Shown piece after piece: positions 43,845 to 52,442 of a DNA stretch of 64,000 nt. Source of the stretch: Nonomuraea sp. NEAU-A123 (GTDB taxonomy: Bacteria > Actinomycetota > Actinomycetes > Streptosporangiales > Streptosporangiaceae). Positions within the stretch are counted from its first letter, which is position 1. Each line of letters begins with the position of its first letter. The stretch lies in assembly GCF_018603905.1 (NCBI RefSeq), contig NZ_JAHFZZ010000010.1:124001-188000 (forward strand). Reading direction: 5' to 3'. The notes beneath the pieces were generated by a model. The model had not been told where the DNA came from and did not search any database. It was given only the letters and a program-made list of their open reading frames with translations. A program made the position numbers and the translations under genes.

Positions 43845-45047
43845 TCAGGGGTTGTGGAAGGCGACTTCAGGGTTGGCCGGAGCCGGGCCGTCGAGCAGGG
43901 ATTGCTTCTTGTGCTTCAGGTGCTGGTCGAAGAAGGCGCCGACATAGGCGCGGGTGATCTGCAGAGAGCGCTGCGGGGAGAGGCCGCCGGGGGTGGACAT
44001 GCCCACTGCCTTCTCCAGGATGGACAGGTCGGTGAAGCTGGTGTGGCTGGTGTCGGCGACGGTGAGCCAGCGCTTCCAGCCGCTGATGTTCGGCCAACTG
44101 CCGTCCCAGGTGTCGTCCTTGCCGGGGACATGGTCGGCCTGGCTGCCCAGCAGGAGGAAGGGGCGCTTACCGAGGCTGCCGGCGGGGATGGCGGGGTGGA
44201 AGGTGCCGTCCAGGTTCGCGCCGGCCTGTACCCGCTTGTCGACGCCCATGGTCGCAGCGCTGGCGTCGCCGCCGAGGGAGTGTCCGGCCATGCCGATCCG
44301 CTTGGTGGCGATCATGCGGGCCTTCTTCCAGGCCGGGGGCCGGTCGGTCAGCTCGTCGATGACGAAGGAGATGTCCTTGGTCCGGCTCTTGGTGATGGTC
44401 GCCTGCCCGCCCTCCGGCGGCCTGGGCTGGTCGCAGAGGGGCGCGCAGGTGAGGACACGGCCGTCGGGGAAGGCGGTGCCGGAGGACTCGTAGGCGTGGT
44501 CGACCAGCGCGACGACGTACCCGCGGCTGCCCAGGTCCTCGGCCAGGAAGGTGAGGCTGGCGCGGTGCAGGCCACGGCCGGGTGAGAGCACCACCAGCGG
44601 GTATCGGCCCTTCTTCGGATCGGCGCCGGTGTGGGCGTAGGTGCGGGTGGCGGCGATGGCCTCGGCCGGGACGGTGGCGCCGGGAGCCTTGCGCTGCAGC
44701 AGCGATTGGGCTTCCTCGACAGTCAGGTACGGGGCGCTCGCACCGGTCGCGGATCGGGCCGGGTAGTACATCGACACCATCAGTTGCCGGGGGCCGTCCT
44801 TGGGCACCCAGGGGTCCGTGCGGCTCTTGTCCACCAGGTGCAGAATGTCGCGGCCGACCGGGTACGGGCCGGTGGGGCGAGGCAGTTCCAGCTTGACGGC
44901 GGAGGTCGTCGTGGGGCTGGGCGTGCCGGCGGCACTTGTGGTGGGGCTCGCCGTGCCGGCGGCGCTTGTGGTCGCGCAGGACGTCACCAGGAGCGGCAGA
45001 GCCAGCGCCAGGAACGGCAAGCGGGCACGGATGTAGTGGTGCTTCAC
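43845..45047 (-). CDS. lipoprotein alpha/beta hydrolase (PAF-acetylhydrolase/dienelactone hydrolase-like)
   Basis: A 400-residue serine hydrolase anchored as a lipoprotein. The signal VKHHYIRARLPFLALALPLLVTSC has Cys24 as the lipobox residue, followed by an S/A/G/T/P linker with an internal SAAGT(A/P)SPTT repeat. The catalytic elbow is MAGHSLGG, and DTSHTSF near the end probably carries the His. Start GTG 45047 has GAGGAAA upstream. It is a paralogue of the hydrolase at 8510-9790 (shared PRPTGPYPVG, DPWVP, FPDGRV(L/T)TC, ITR(A/R)YVGAFFD segments). It is 20 bp downstream of an ABC permease, so is probably part of that operon. Confidence 0.85.
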   Translation of the reverse strand: MKHHYIRARLPFLALALPLLVTSCATTSAAGTASPTTSAAGTPSPTTTSAVKLELPRPTGPYPVGRDILHLVDKSRTDPWVPKDGPRQLMVSMYYPARSATGASAPYLTVEEAQSLLQRKAPGATVPAEAIAATRTYAHTGADPKKGRYPLVVLSPGRGLHRASLTFLAEDLGSRGYVVALVDHAYESSGTAFPDGRVLTCAPLCDQPRPPEGGQATITKSRTKDISFVIDELTDRPPAWKKARMIATKRIGMAGHSLGGDASAATMGVDKRVQAGANLDGTFHPAIPAGSLGKRPFLLLGSQADHVPGKDDTWDGSWPNISGWKRWLTVADTSHTSFTDLSILEKAVGMSTPGGLSPQRSLQITRAYVGAFFDQHLKHKKQSLLDGPAPANPEVAFHNP

Positions 45048-45067
45048 AGGGTTTCCTCTCTCAGATG

Positions 45068-45847
45068 TCACACGTCGCGGCGGCGCACGACGATGAAGGT
45101 CACGGCCGCCGCGACGAGCGGCCAGAGCGCGAAGGCGATCCACGACCCGGTGATCGTGGGCAGGGCGGCTTCGTCGCGGGGATGGATGAGGGACAGGCAG
45201 GTCCGCCAGACGTAGAAGGGGAACATCGCGTACAGGTCGTTGGCCCACTGGTGCACGGTCGGCTTGAAGAGGGTGGGCAGGATGACCAGCACGCCGCACA
45301 CGGCGACGACGGTGGCGGCGGTGTGCCGCAGCAGCGCGCCGATGCCCATGCCGACCAGCGCCGACACGGGCGCGAGCAGGGCGTTCGCGACCAGGACGCG
45401 CACGACGCCCGGATCGCCGATCGAGGCCCCGGCGCCCCGGCCGGACAGGATGACCTGGCTCGCGCCGTACGTGGTGAGCGCGACGACCGCGCCGACGGCG
45501 AGCATGATCCCCGCCACGACGACCACTTTGGCCGCCATGACACGACCACGGGCCGGGACAGCGGTGAAGGTGGTGCGGATCAGCCCGCTGGCGTACTCTC
45601 CGGCGACCGTCAGCGCTCCCACGCTCCCCGCGCCGATCATGACCACGATCGCGCTGAACCCGCTGAAGGCCTCCGTCATCGGGTTGAACATGGCCTTCTC
45701 CCGCGCCCGGAAGCTCGGCCACTCGGCGTAGGTGTCGAGGCTCGACTGGACGGCGAGCGCGACCAGCACCAGCACGCCGACCACGATCACCCAGCGGACG
45801 GACCGCAGAGACCACAGCTTGATCCACTCCGCGCCGAGCAGGCTCAT
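45068..45847 (-). CDS. ABC-2 type transporter permease
   Basis: A 259-residue permease with six hydrophobic segments. It begins MSLLGAEWIKLWSLRSVRW, a typical ABC-2 start, and has the GEYASGLIRTTFTAVPARGR loop common to bacteriocin or antibiotic-export permeases. It overlaps the ATPase gene by 4 nt. With the ATPase it forms a drug or peptide exporter-like pair; the divergent two-component system probably regulates it. Confidence 0.87.
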   Translation of the reverse strand: MSLLGAEWIKLWSLRSVRWVIVVGVLVLVALAVQSSLDTYAEWPSFRAREKAMFNPMTEAFSGFSAIVVMIGAGSVGALTVAGEYASGLIRTTFTAVPARGRVMAAKVVVVAGIMLAVGAVVALTTYGASQVILSGRGAGASIGDPGVVRVLVANALLAPVSALVGMGIGALLRHTAATVVAVCGVLVILPTLFKPTVHQWANDLYAMFPFYVWRTCLSLIHPRDEAALPTITGSWIAFALWPLVAAAVTFIVVRRRDV

Positions 45848-46755
45848 CGGCGGCCGCCCACGACGTAGTCGGCGTGGCCGGCGGTCGACTCCATGAACGC
45901 CTCTTCCAGCGACGCGGTGCGCGGCACGAGCTCGTGCAGCATGATCCGGCGCTCGAAGGCGAGCTCACCGATCCGGCCGGCGCTCATCCCCGTCACCATG
46001 AGCAGCCCGCCACCGTCGCGCCGCACGGAAGCCCCGTCCAAAGTGAGCACGGCGGCGAGTTCGTCCGGGTCGGGCGTGCGTACGGTGACGCAGGCGCCGG
46101 CGCCACGGGCCGCGAACTCGGTGAGACTCTCGTCAGCGATCAGCTCGCCGCGGCCGATCACGATGAGGTGGTCGGCGGTGTTCTCCATCTCGCTCATCAG
46201 ATGGCTGGAGACCAGGACGGTACGTCCCTGCTCGGCCAGGCGCCGGAACAGGCCCCGCACCCAGCGCACCCCCTCAGGGTCCAGACCGTTGACCGGCTCG
46301 TCGAACAGCAACACGGACGGGTCCCCCAGCAGCGCGGTGGCGATGCCGAGCCGCTGGCGCATGCCCAGGGAGAACCCGCCCACCCGCCGTCGGGCCACAC
46401 CCTCGAGCCCCACCTCCCGCAGGACCTCCGCCACACGGCGGCGCGGCAGGCCGTTGCCGCGGGCCAGCGCCCACAGGTGCGCCGCGGCGCTGCGCCCGGG
46501 ATGCGCGTCACCCGCGTCCAGCAGCGCGCCGACATGCCGCAGCCCGTGACGCTGCCGCGCGAACGGACGCCCGTCGACGGTCGCGCTTCCGCTGGTGGGC
46601 CGGTTCAGGCCGAGAATCATGCGCATCGTGGTGCTCTTGCCGGCGCCGTTCGGGCCGAGGAACCCGGTGACGTGGCCGGGCCGTACGGTGAACGTCAGGC
46701 CGTTCACGGCCGTCACGCCGCCGTAGCGTTTGGTCAGTCGGTTGACTTCGATCAC
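45844..46755 (-). CDS. ABC transporter ATP-binding protein
   Basis: A 303-residue ATPase of the drug-resistance (DrrA/BcrA-like) group. Walker A GPNGAGKST is at residues 34-42, the signature GFSLGMRQRLGIA replaces LSGGQ, Walker B is VLLFDEPVNGLDPEG, and the switch is SSHLMSEM. The C-terminal tail ends with the ASLEEAFME segment usual in this group. I chose the GTG at 46755, giving VIEVNRLTKRYG; the ATG at 46791 is an alternative. It is divergent from the histidine kinase gene across a repeated 22-bp element. Confidence 0.9.
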   Translation of the reverse strand: MIEVNRLTKRYGGVTAVNGLTFTVRPGHVTGFLGPNGAGKSTTMRMILGLNRPTSGSATVDGRPFARQRHGLRHVGALLDAGDAHPGRSAAAHLWALARGNGLPRRRVAEVLREVGLEGVARRRVGGFSLGMRQRLGIATALLGDPSVLLFDEPVNGLDPEGVRWVRGLFRRLAEQGRTVLVSSHLMSEMENTADHLIVIGRGELIADESLTEFAARGAGACVTVRTPDPDELAAVLTLDGASVRRDGGGLLMVTGMSAGRIGELAFERRIMLHELVPRTASLEEAFMESTAGHADYVVGGRR

Positions 46756-46840
46756 CCGCTCAACGCTGCCGGAGACCGTGGCGCACGACATCTGGCCGCG
46801 GGCCAGAATCCGCGCCAGGAGACTGGCCTGCGGGCATACG

Positions 46841-46884
46841 CCTCCAGGCCGATGCTGGTCAGCCTCCAGGCCGATGCTGGTCAG
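46841..46884. repeat. 22-bp perfect tandem repeat between divergent ABC and kinase genes
   Basis: CCTCCAGGCCGATGCTGGTCAG occurs twice head to tail (46841-46862, 46863-46884). Each copy contains a CCAG-N7-CTGG inverted repeat. The pair lies 27 bp upstream of the kinase start and 86 bp upstream of the ATPase start, a good place for a regulator to bind. Confidence 0.85.
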
Positions 46885-46910
46885 ATGGGGTCGCGGCTAC
46901 GATCGGGGGC

Positions 46911-48044
46911 GTGCTCGCCCACCCGCCCCGTCCTCCGCTCCTGGAGCGGCTGCCGCCGCTCACGCGGGAACTGCTCACGTGGTGTGTGGTGGCCGCCTTC
47001 GCGCTGCTGCAGTTCGCCGCGTTGCTGAGCGGCAGCGACGACGCGAACCCGCGGGCGCTGCCGCTCGCGGGCGCCGCGGTCGCGATGGCGCTGCCCCTGG
47101 CATGGGGAAGGCGCCGGCCGCTGCCTGTGCTTGCCGTCGTGCTGGCGGAGCTGGCCGCCGCCACGGCACTGGGGATGTCGGCCGAGCAGCTCTGGCCGCT
47201 CATCCTGGCCGCGGACGTCCTGGTCTGCGTCATCGCGGCTACCCGCTCTGTCCGCGCCGGGGTAACCGCGGCTCTTGTCACGCTCGCCGTACTGGAAGGG
47301 GCGTGGCAGGCCGCCCTGTGGCCGCGCGCCCTCGTCCCCGGGTTCCTGGCGCTGACGGCGCTGCTGGCCGGCAGCGTCCTGCTCGCCTGGCTGGCCGGCA
47401 CCGCCATCCGGCAGCGGCGCGAGTACGGCGAGGCCGTGCGCGTCCACGCGGTCACGGCTGAGCGGCTGCGCATCGCCCGCGACGTGCACGACATGGTCGC
47501 CCACAGCATCGGCAGCATCGCCATCCAGGCCGGAGCGGGCCGCAGGGTCATCGACACCCGCCCCGAGCAGGCCCGCGACGCCCTGGACGCCATCGAGGTC
47601 ACCAGCCGGGAAACCCTGAAGGGGCTACGGCAGGTGCTCGGCGTCCTGCGCCGGCCCGACCCGCCGCCCACCGGGCTGGCCGACCTCGACCGGGTCACGT
47701 CGACGGCCATCGCCGCAGGCGTCCAGGTCGACGTCCGCTGGCAGGGCGAACCCCGCCCGTTGCCCGCCGCCGTCGACCAGTCCGCGTTCCGCATCGTCCA
47801 GGAGGCGGTGACCAATGTGGTACGCCACGCGGATGCCGCCCGCTGCCGGGTGTCGATCGGCTACGCGGGTGAAGAACTGAGCGTCGAGATCGTCGACGAC
47901 GGCCGCGCGGACAGCGCGAGCGAGGGCAGCGGCTACGGCATCGCCGGGATGCGCGAGCGGGTGGCGCTGCTGAACGGGCATTTCACCGCCGGGTCCCGGC
48001 CCGAGGGCGGGTTCAGGGTCGCCGCGAGGCTGCCGATCTCATGA
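46911..48044 (+). CDS. sensor histidine kinase (NarL-associated, HisKA_3 type)
   Basis: A 377-residue membrane kinase. Residues 20-165 form about five transmembrane helices with no large sensor loop. The phosphoacceptor segment RIARDVHDMVAHSIGSIAIQAGA has His near 192. The ATP-binding domain has the N box (FRIVQEAVTNVVRHA) and G box (GSGYGIAGMRERV). It probably senses membrane stress and phosphorylates the next gene product (4-nt overlap). GTG start at 46911. Confidence 0.92.
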   Translation: MLAHPPRPPLLERLPPLTRELLTWCVVAAFALLQFAALLSGSDDANPRALPLAGAAVAMALPLAWGRRRPLPVLAVVLAELAAATALGMSAEQLWPLILAADVLVCVIAATRSVRAGVTAALVTLAVLEGAWQAALWPRALVPGFLALTALLAGSVLLAWLAGTAIRQRREYGEAVRVHAVTAERLRIARDVHDMVAHSIGSIAIQAGAGRRVIDTRPEQARDALDAIEVTSRETLKGLRQVLGVLRRPDPPPTGLADLDRVTSTAIAAGVQVDVRWQGEPRPLPAAVDQSAFRIVQEAVTNVVRHADAARCRVSIGYAGEELSVEIVDDGRADSASEGSGYGIAGMRERVALLNGHFTAGSRPEGGFRVAARLPIS

Positions 48045-48718
48045 CGATCCGTGTCCTGTTGGCAGACGACCAGCCGCTGGTACGCGCCGGGCTGCGCATG
48101 GTCATCGACGGGACCTCGGACGTGGAGGTCGTCGAAGAGGCCGGGACCGGGTCGCAGGCCGTGCAACTGGCCAAACAGCTGCGCCCTGACATTGTGCTGA
48201 TGGACCTCCGTATGCCCGGAATGGATGGCATCACCGCCACCAAAATGATCACGGCTGAGCTGCTGCCCACTCACGTTCTGGTCCTGACCACGTTCGACGA
48301 CGACGAGAACGTCTACGGCGCACTGCGCGCGGGCGCCGCCGGGTTCCTCGTCAAGGACATGGCGCTGGACGACATCCTGACCGCCATCCGCGTGGTCGCC
48401 GCCGGAGATGCCCTGCTCGCGCCCAGCGTCACCCGCCGACTCATCGCGGAGTTCACCACCCGCCCCCGCACTCCCCGGCCACGCGAACTCAACGGCGTCA
48501 CCGGACGCGAACACGAGATCCTCACCCTCGTCGGCCGCGGCCTGTCCAACGCCGAAATCGCGGCCCACCTGCACATCAGCCCCGGCACCGCCAAGGCGCA
48601 TGTGGCCAGCCTGCTCGCCAAGCTCGGCGCCCGCGACCGCGTGCAACTGGTCATCGTGGCCTACGACGCGGGCCTGGTCTCCCCGAATTGGCCTGCCCAG
48701 AGGTCCGAAAACCGCTGA
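48041..48718 (+). CDS. response regulator transcription factor, NarL/LuxR family
   Basis: A 225-residue regulator. The receiver domain has the acidic pair at 9-10, phospho-Asp55 in IVLMDLRMPG, and the conserved Lys in FLVKDM. The LuxR-type HTH is TGREHEILTLVGRGLSNAEIAAHLHISPGTAKAHVASLLAKL (about 152-195). It is coupled to the kinase gene. The divergent ABC operon with its 22-bp repeats is the likely target. Confidence 0.93.
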   Translation: MTIRVLLADDQPLVRAGLRMVIDGTSDVEVVEEAGTGSQAVQLAKQLRPDIVLMDLRMPGMDGITATKMITAELLPTHVLVLTTFDDDENVYGALRAGAAGFLVKDMALDDILTAIRVVAAGDALLAPSVTRRLIAEFTTRPRTPRPRELNGVTGREHEILTLVGRGLSNAEIAAHLHISPGTAKAHVASLLAKLGARDRVQLVIVAYDAGLVSPNWPAQRSENR

Positions 48719-48749
48719 CTTTCCGGGTGGCGACGGTGTTGTAGAAGGT

Positions 48750-49226
48750 ATGAGCATCTACACAACGATCGACAGCCCGCTGGGCGAGATCCTGCTCGTA
48801 GGCGACGGCACCGCGCTGACCCGCGTGGCGTTCGGCGGTGCCTTGCGGCCCGAGTGGCGGCGCGACCCTGGCGCGTTCGCCGAGGCCGAGCGTCAGTTCC
48901 GCGAGTACTTCGCGGGCGAGCGGACCGCCTTCGACCTGGATCACGCGAGCACCGGCACGACCTTCCAGGAGCGGGTCTGGGCCGCCGTGGCCGCCGTACC
49001 GTACGGGACCACCACGACGTACGGCGAGCTCGCCGCGAGCGTCGGCGCGCCACGCGACCGCATCCGCGCGGTCGGCGCGGCGATCGGCGCGAACCCGCTG
49101 CTCGTCATCCGCCCCTGCCACCGCGTCGTCGGCGCGAACGGCTCGCTGACCGGGTACGCGGGCGGCGTCGAGCGCAAGCACGCGCTGCTCACGCTCGAAG
49201 GCGCGCTGCAGCCACAGCTCATCTGA
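48750..49226 (+). CDS. ogt: methylated-DNA--[protein]-cysteine S-methyltransferase
   Basis: A 158-residue suicide DNA-repair enzyme. RPCHRVVGANGSLTGYAGG carries acceptor Cys123, TFQERVWAAVAAVPYGTTTTYGELA is the DNA-binding helix and turn region, and the Asn hinge precedes the active site. It removes O6-alkyl groups from guanine. ATG 48750 has AGAAGG upstream. It begins a run of four alkylation-damage-related genes, starting 31 bp after the response regulator. Confidence 0.93.
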   Translation: MSIYTTIDSPLGEILLVGDGTALTRVAFGGALRPEWRRDPGAFAEAERQFREYFAGERTAFDLDHASTGTTFQERVWAAVAAVPYGTTTTYGELAASVGAPRDRIRAVGAAIGANPLLVIRPCHRVVGANGSLTGYAGGVERKHALLTLEGALQPQLI

Positions 49227-49243
49227 CCCACATGGAGGACATC

Positions 49244-49930
49244 ATGAAGGCCGACTGGACGGCCCTGGCCGAGGAGGTCAACGCGTACGGCTGCGCGCTG
49301 ACGCCGCCAGTCCTCTCACCGGCCGACTGCAAGGAGATCGCCGCCCTGTACGGCGAGGTCGGCCGGTTCCGTTCCACGATCGACATGGAGCGGTATCGGT
49401 TCGGCCGCGGACAGTACCGCTACTTCCGCGAGCCCTTCCCACCGCTGGTGGCGGAGCTGCGGGCGGCGTTCTACCCGCACCTGCTGCCGATCGCCCGCGA
49501 CTGGGCCGCCCGGCTGGGGCGGCCCGCGCCCTGGCCGGACGGCTTCGACGAGTGGCTGGACATGTGCCACGAAGCCGGACAGACCAAGCCGACGCCCATC
49601 CTGCTGCGGTACCAGGAGGGTGACTGGAACGCCCTGCACCGCGACCTGTACGGGGACCTGGTGTTCCCGCTGCAGGTGGTCATCGGGCTCGACCAGCCGG
49701 GCGAGGACTACGCCGGGGGCGAGTTCCTGCTGGTGGAGCAGCGTCCACGGGCCCAGTCGCGCGGGACGGTGACCCTGCTGCCGCAGAGCCGGGGGCTGAT
49801 CTTCACCACCCGGGACCGGCCCGTGAAGTCGTCGCGGGGGTGGTCGGCGTCGCCGGTGCGGCACGGGGTCAGCACGGTCCGCTCGGGGCTGCGGCACACG
49901 CTGGGCCTCGTCTTCCACAACGCCGCGTGA
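49244..49930 (+). CDS. 2OG-Fe(II) oxygenase
   Basis: A 228-residue dioxygenase. The iron ligands are the HRD of NALHRDLYGDLVFPLQ and the second His in VRHGVSTVR, and the Arg in RSGLRHTLGL probably holds 2-oxoglutarate. GGAGGA lies 4 bp before the ATG at 49244; an upstream ATG (49232) overlaps that site. Its place between ogt and an Ada-N-like gene suggests a role in repair of alkylated nucleic acid or protein, but its substrate is unknown. Confidence 0.88.
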   Translation: MKADWTALAEEVNAYGCALTPPVLSPADCKEIAALYGEVGRFRSTIDMERYRFGRGQYRYFREPFPPLVAELRAAFYPHLLPIARDWAARLGRPAPWPDGFDEWLDMCHEAGQTKPTPILLRYQEGDWNALHRDLYGDLVFPLQVVIGLDQPGEDYAGGEFLLVEQRPRAQSRGTVTLLPQSRGLIFTTRDRPVKSSRGWSASPVRHGVSTVRSGLRHTLGLVFHNAA

Positions 49931-50751
49931 TGCACACGCTGATCGGGGCCGACGGGTGGCCGTACACCAGCGCGGTGCCCGGGACGCTGGGCGGGCATCG
50001 GCGGGCACGGCTGTACGGGCGGCTGGACTGCCCGTCGGCGCTGCGGGCGATCTCGCGTGGGGGGTATGTGGAGGAGCGGGTGTTCTTCGCGGATGAGGTG
50101 ACGGCCATCGCGGCGGGGTACCGGCCGTGCGCGGTGTGTTTGCCACAGGCGTACCAGCTCTGGAAGACCGAACAAGCGGCGGGGAACGCGGCGAGCGAAC
50201 AGGCGGTGGCTGGGCACACGGCGGCCGAGTTGGCCGGACTGCTCGGACTGCTGGCCGCGGCCCGGCCGCGCGTGGAGACCGTCGTGATCGGGCACGGCCG
50301 CGACGCCGGCCCCTCCGCGGAGGCGTTCGCGGACGCCTGGGAAGGCGGCGTTTGGGAAGCCGCGCAGGAAGGCGGCATGCGGCAGAGCGGCCTGGTGGAA
50401 GGCGCCGTGCGGGACGGCGGTGTTTGGGACGGCGACACGTGGCAAGGCACCGTGCTGGCGGTCGTCGACTGGCCGGAGGAGGCGGCGTCGTGGCTCCGTC
50501 AGGCCAGGCGGTTCGCGGCAGGTCCGCCGGACGCCTGGGTGGTGGCGGGGGCACCGCTGGGCTGGGCCCGGATGAGCGAGCGACTCCGCCAGAGCACTGA
50601 CTGGGACCCCGGGCGTACGTTCGGCTTCGCCTCCACCGCGCAAGCCGTCGCCCTCGCCGCCCCTGGAACACTGGAGGGCATGCGCGGAGCGGACACCGAC
50701 GGCACCACCTGGCAAATCACCCGCAACCTGATCCACCGGGACCCGACATGA
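49930..50751 (+). CDS. Ada N-terminal-like zinc domain protein with a novel C-terminal part
   Basis: 273 residues. Residues 25-75 resemble the metal-binding domain of Ada: GRLDCPSALRAI then GYRPCAVCLPQAYQLWK. The CxxxC of Ada is only a single Cys here, so three of four zinc ligands are visible. The C-terminal 200 residues show an alpha/beta pattern (VETVVIGHGRDAG, LAVVDWPEEA, DAWVVAGAPLG) I cannot place. They are interrupted by a Gly/Trp-rich repeat-like insertion (about 135-175). No AraC helix-turn-helix is present. It starts on the stop of the oxygenase (TGATG) and overlaps alkB by 4 nt. Confidence 0.75.
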   Translation: MHTLIGADGWPYTSAVPGTLGGHRRARLYGRLDCPSALRAISRGGYVEERVFFADEVTAIAAGYRPCAVCLPQAYQLWKTEQAAGNAASEQAVAGHTAAELAGLLGLLAAARPRVETVVIGHGRDAGPSAEAFADAWEGGVWEAAQEGGMRQSGLVEGAVRDGGVWDGDTWQGTVLAVVDWPEEAASWLRQARRFAAGPPDAWVVAGAPLGWARMSERLRQSTDWDPGRTFGFASTAQAVALAAPGTLEGMRGADTDGTTWQITRNLIHRDPT

Positions 50752-51386
50752 TCCCGCTCCCGACGCGAGAGATCGCCCCAGGCGCCGTCCACGCACCCGG
50801 CTGGCTGACGCTCGACGAGCAACAGCACCTGGTACGCGCGTGCCGCGAGTGGGCGGCGGGCCCGGTCCCGATCCGGCACACCGTACTGCCCAGAGGTGGC
50901 GTCATGTCAGTGCAGACCGTGTGCATCGGTTGGCACTGGCAGCCGTACACGTACACACGCGTCGCGAGCGACGTGAACGGCCTCCAGGTCGCCGACTTCC
51001 CCGCCTGGATGATCGCCCTGGGCCGCCGCGCCCTCACCACGGCATACGGCGAGCCCGCCGACGACTACACCCCCGACACGGCACTGATCAACTTCTACGA
51101 CGACCAGGCCAAAATGGGCATGCACCAGGACAAAGACGAACGTTCTGCCGCCCCTGTGGTGTCACTGAGCATCGGCGACGACTGCCTGTTCCGTTTCGGC
51201 AACACGGAGACGCGCGGCAAGCCGTACACCGATGTACGACTCGGCAGCGGCGACCTGTTCGTCTTCGGCGGCCCGTCACGCTTCGCCTATCACGGCGTCC
51301 CCAAGGTCTATCCAGGCACCGGAAACCCCGCCACCGGCCTGCCTTCAGGCCGCCTCAACATCACCATGCGAGTAACCGGTCTATAA
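50748..51386 (+). CDS. alkB: alpha-ketoglutarate-dependent dioxygenase AlkB
   Basis: A 212-residue DNA-repair dioxygenase that reverses 1-methyladenine and 3-methylcytosine. INFYDDQAKMGMHQDKDE gives iron ligands His126 and Asp128, YHGV gives His182, and RLNITMR gives the paired Arg202 and Arg208 that bind 2-oxoglutarate. Length and motifs match E. coli AlkB. It is the last gene of the repair run and overlaps the Ada-N-like gene (ATGA). Confidence 0.95.
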   Translation: MIPLPTREIAPGAVHAPGWLTLDEQQHLVRACREWAAGPVPIRHTVLPRGGVMSVQTVCIGWHWQPYTYTRVASDVNGLQVADFPAWMIALGRRALTTAYGEPADDYTPDTALINFYDDQAKMGMHQDKDERSAAPVVSLSIGDDCLFRFGNTETRGKPYTDVRLGSGDLFVFGGPSRFAYHGVPKVYPGTGNPATGLPSGRLNITMRVTGL

Positions 51387-51470
51387 CGTACGTAGTGCGG
51401 GCGGGGAGGGATTGTGGAGAGATCGTGCACCGCCGCCCTCGGCCGAACAGGACACGATATGCAAGGGAGC

Positions 51471-51773
51471 ATGGAACAGACAGCGCTCCTCGCTTTCCTC
51501 GCGGGCCTCATCGGCGCGAACAGCGTCCCGCACTTCGTGAAAGGCATAACGAAGGAGCACTACCCGACCGTCTTCGGCGACTCTCCCGTCACCAACCTCA
51601 TCGCCGGTTGGGCAGGACTCGTCCTGACCGTCTTGTGCGTTCATTGGGCGGACGTGGGCCGAGCACCCATGTGGGCGTTCGGCGCTGGGTCGCTCGGCGT
51701 CTTGCTCATGGGTCTCTTTCACGCCTGGCATGGGGCCTTGGGACGGCGGCCAAGCGATTCTCCACGTAAATGA
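51471..51773 (+). CDS. small membrane protein of unknown function
   Basis: 100 residues with three hydrophobic segments: LLAFLAGLIGANSV, LIAGWAGLVLTVLCVHW and FGAGSLGVLLMGLFHAW. AAGGGAG lies just before the ATG at 51471; an ATG at 51459 and a GTG at 51414 are also in frame. It is 84 bp after alkB and may or may not belong to that operon. No family recognised with confidence. Confidence 0.65.
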   Translation: MEQTALLAFLAGLIGANSVPHFVKGITKEHYPTVFGDSPVTNLIAGWAGLVLTVLCVHWADVGRAPMWAFGAGSLGVLLMGLFHAWHGALGRRPSDSPRK

Positions 51774-51778
51774 CAGCT

Positions 51779-51967
51779 CTATCGGAGGAGACCGAGCAGT
51801 AAGGCGTTCCATTGCGCATCCGTCTGCCCGGCATTCCATCGATCGCATTCATCGACGATCCGCTCTTCCGGCCCAATACGGGTGCGTCTGATGAATCGCT
51901 GGCCGCCCGACTGACACAGTTCATAGAAGGGGCTGCTGCACTCGCACGTCCGCGCGACGACACGCAC
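51779..51967 (-). CDS. short hypothetical protein with CEC and YELC motifs
   Basis: A 62-residue protein from a GTG at 51967: VRVVARTCEC, then FYELCQSGGQRFIRRT and a Trp-rich helical end (AQWNALLLGLLR). I recall proteins of this shape, with CEC, YELC, FIRR and a final W-x-LL segment, as small actinomycete genes found beside RsbW-like ATPases, and one lies upstream here. Two cysteine pairs could bind metal. The ribosome-binding site is weak, and codon bias is lower than in neighbouring genes. Confidence 0.5.
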   Translation of the reverse strand: MRVVARTCECSSPFYELCQSGGQRFIRRTRIGPEERIVDECDRWNAGQTDAQWNALLLGLLR

Positions 51968-52098
51968 CTCACGGCCGACGCCGTTTGGCACGTTCCATTT
52001 CGGTCGCTCAGCATGCGACTGCGCCGGGGACGGGTGCGGGCTGATGCAGTGCGAAGGAAACCACGCTTGATCAACCGTCCAGGACACTCCGAAGCACC

Positions 52099-52416
52099 TC
52101 ACTTCGCACCATCGCCCCTTGCCGCACAGGCAGACGTACCGTTCTTGGTGGACATCTCCGCCCACACCACCCGCCGCCGATAGCCGTCATCGCGTACGCC
52201 CCACCTGGCCGCGACCGCTTCTACCAGCCACAGACCCCGGCCGCCACACTCGCCGGCGTCGGCGTTACGCACCTCTGGAATGGTCACCGCCCCGTCATCG
52301 ATCACCTCGATGTAGGCCGTGAAGGCATCCAGGGAGGTGAGCTCCACCGTGACGAACCCTCCCGGCTGGCCGGATTCGGTGTGCGCCATGGCGTTCGTCA
52401 CCAACTCGCTGACCAC
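52099..52416 (-). pseudogene. 5'-truncated anti-sigma (RsbW-like) ATPase
   Basis: The frame encodes VSELVTNAMAHTES (N box), IEVIDDG and GGRGLWLVEAVAARWG, the nucleotide-binding motifs of RsbW-type GHKL kinases that bind sigma or anti-anti-sigma factors. The first 30-40 residues of the family are missing. Upstream in frame the sequence still reads RDLGPGQLRGFPDDVRLV, which is family-like, but it overlaps the C45 gene and reaches a TGA with no ATG or GTG before 52416. Either it is truncated or translation starts at an internal GTG. Confidence 0.6.
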
Positions 52417-52442
52417 CAGCCGGACGTCGTCCGGAAAGCCTC

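Noticed and set aside
51706..52074. 122-residue minus-strand frame overlapping the CEC/YELC gene
   Set aside because: Ser/Arg-rich shadow with no motif; the 51779-51967 frame has Cys motifs and a plausible length.
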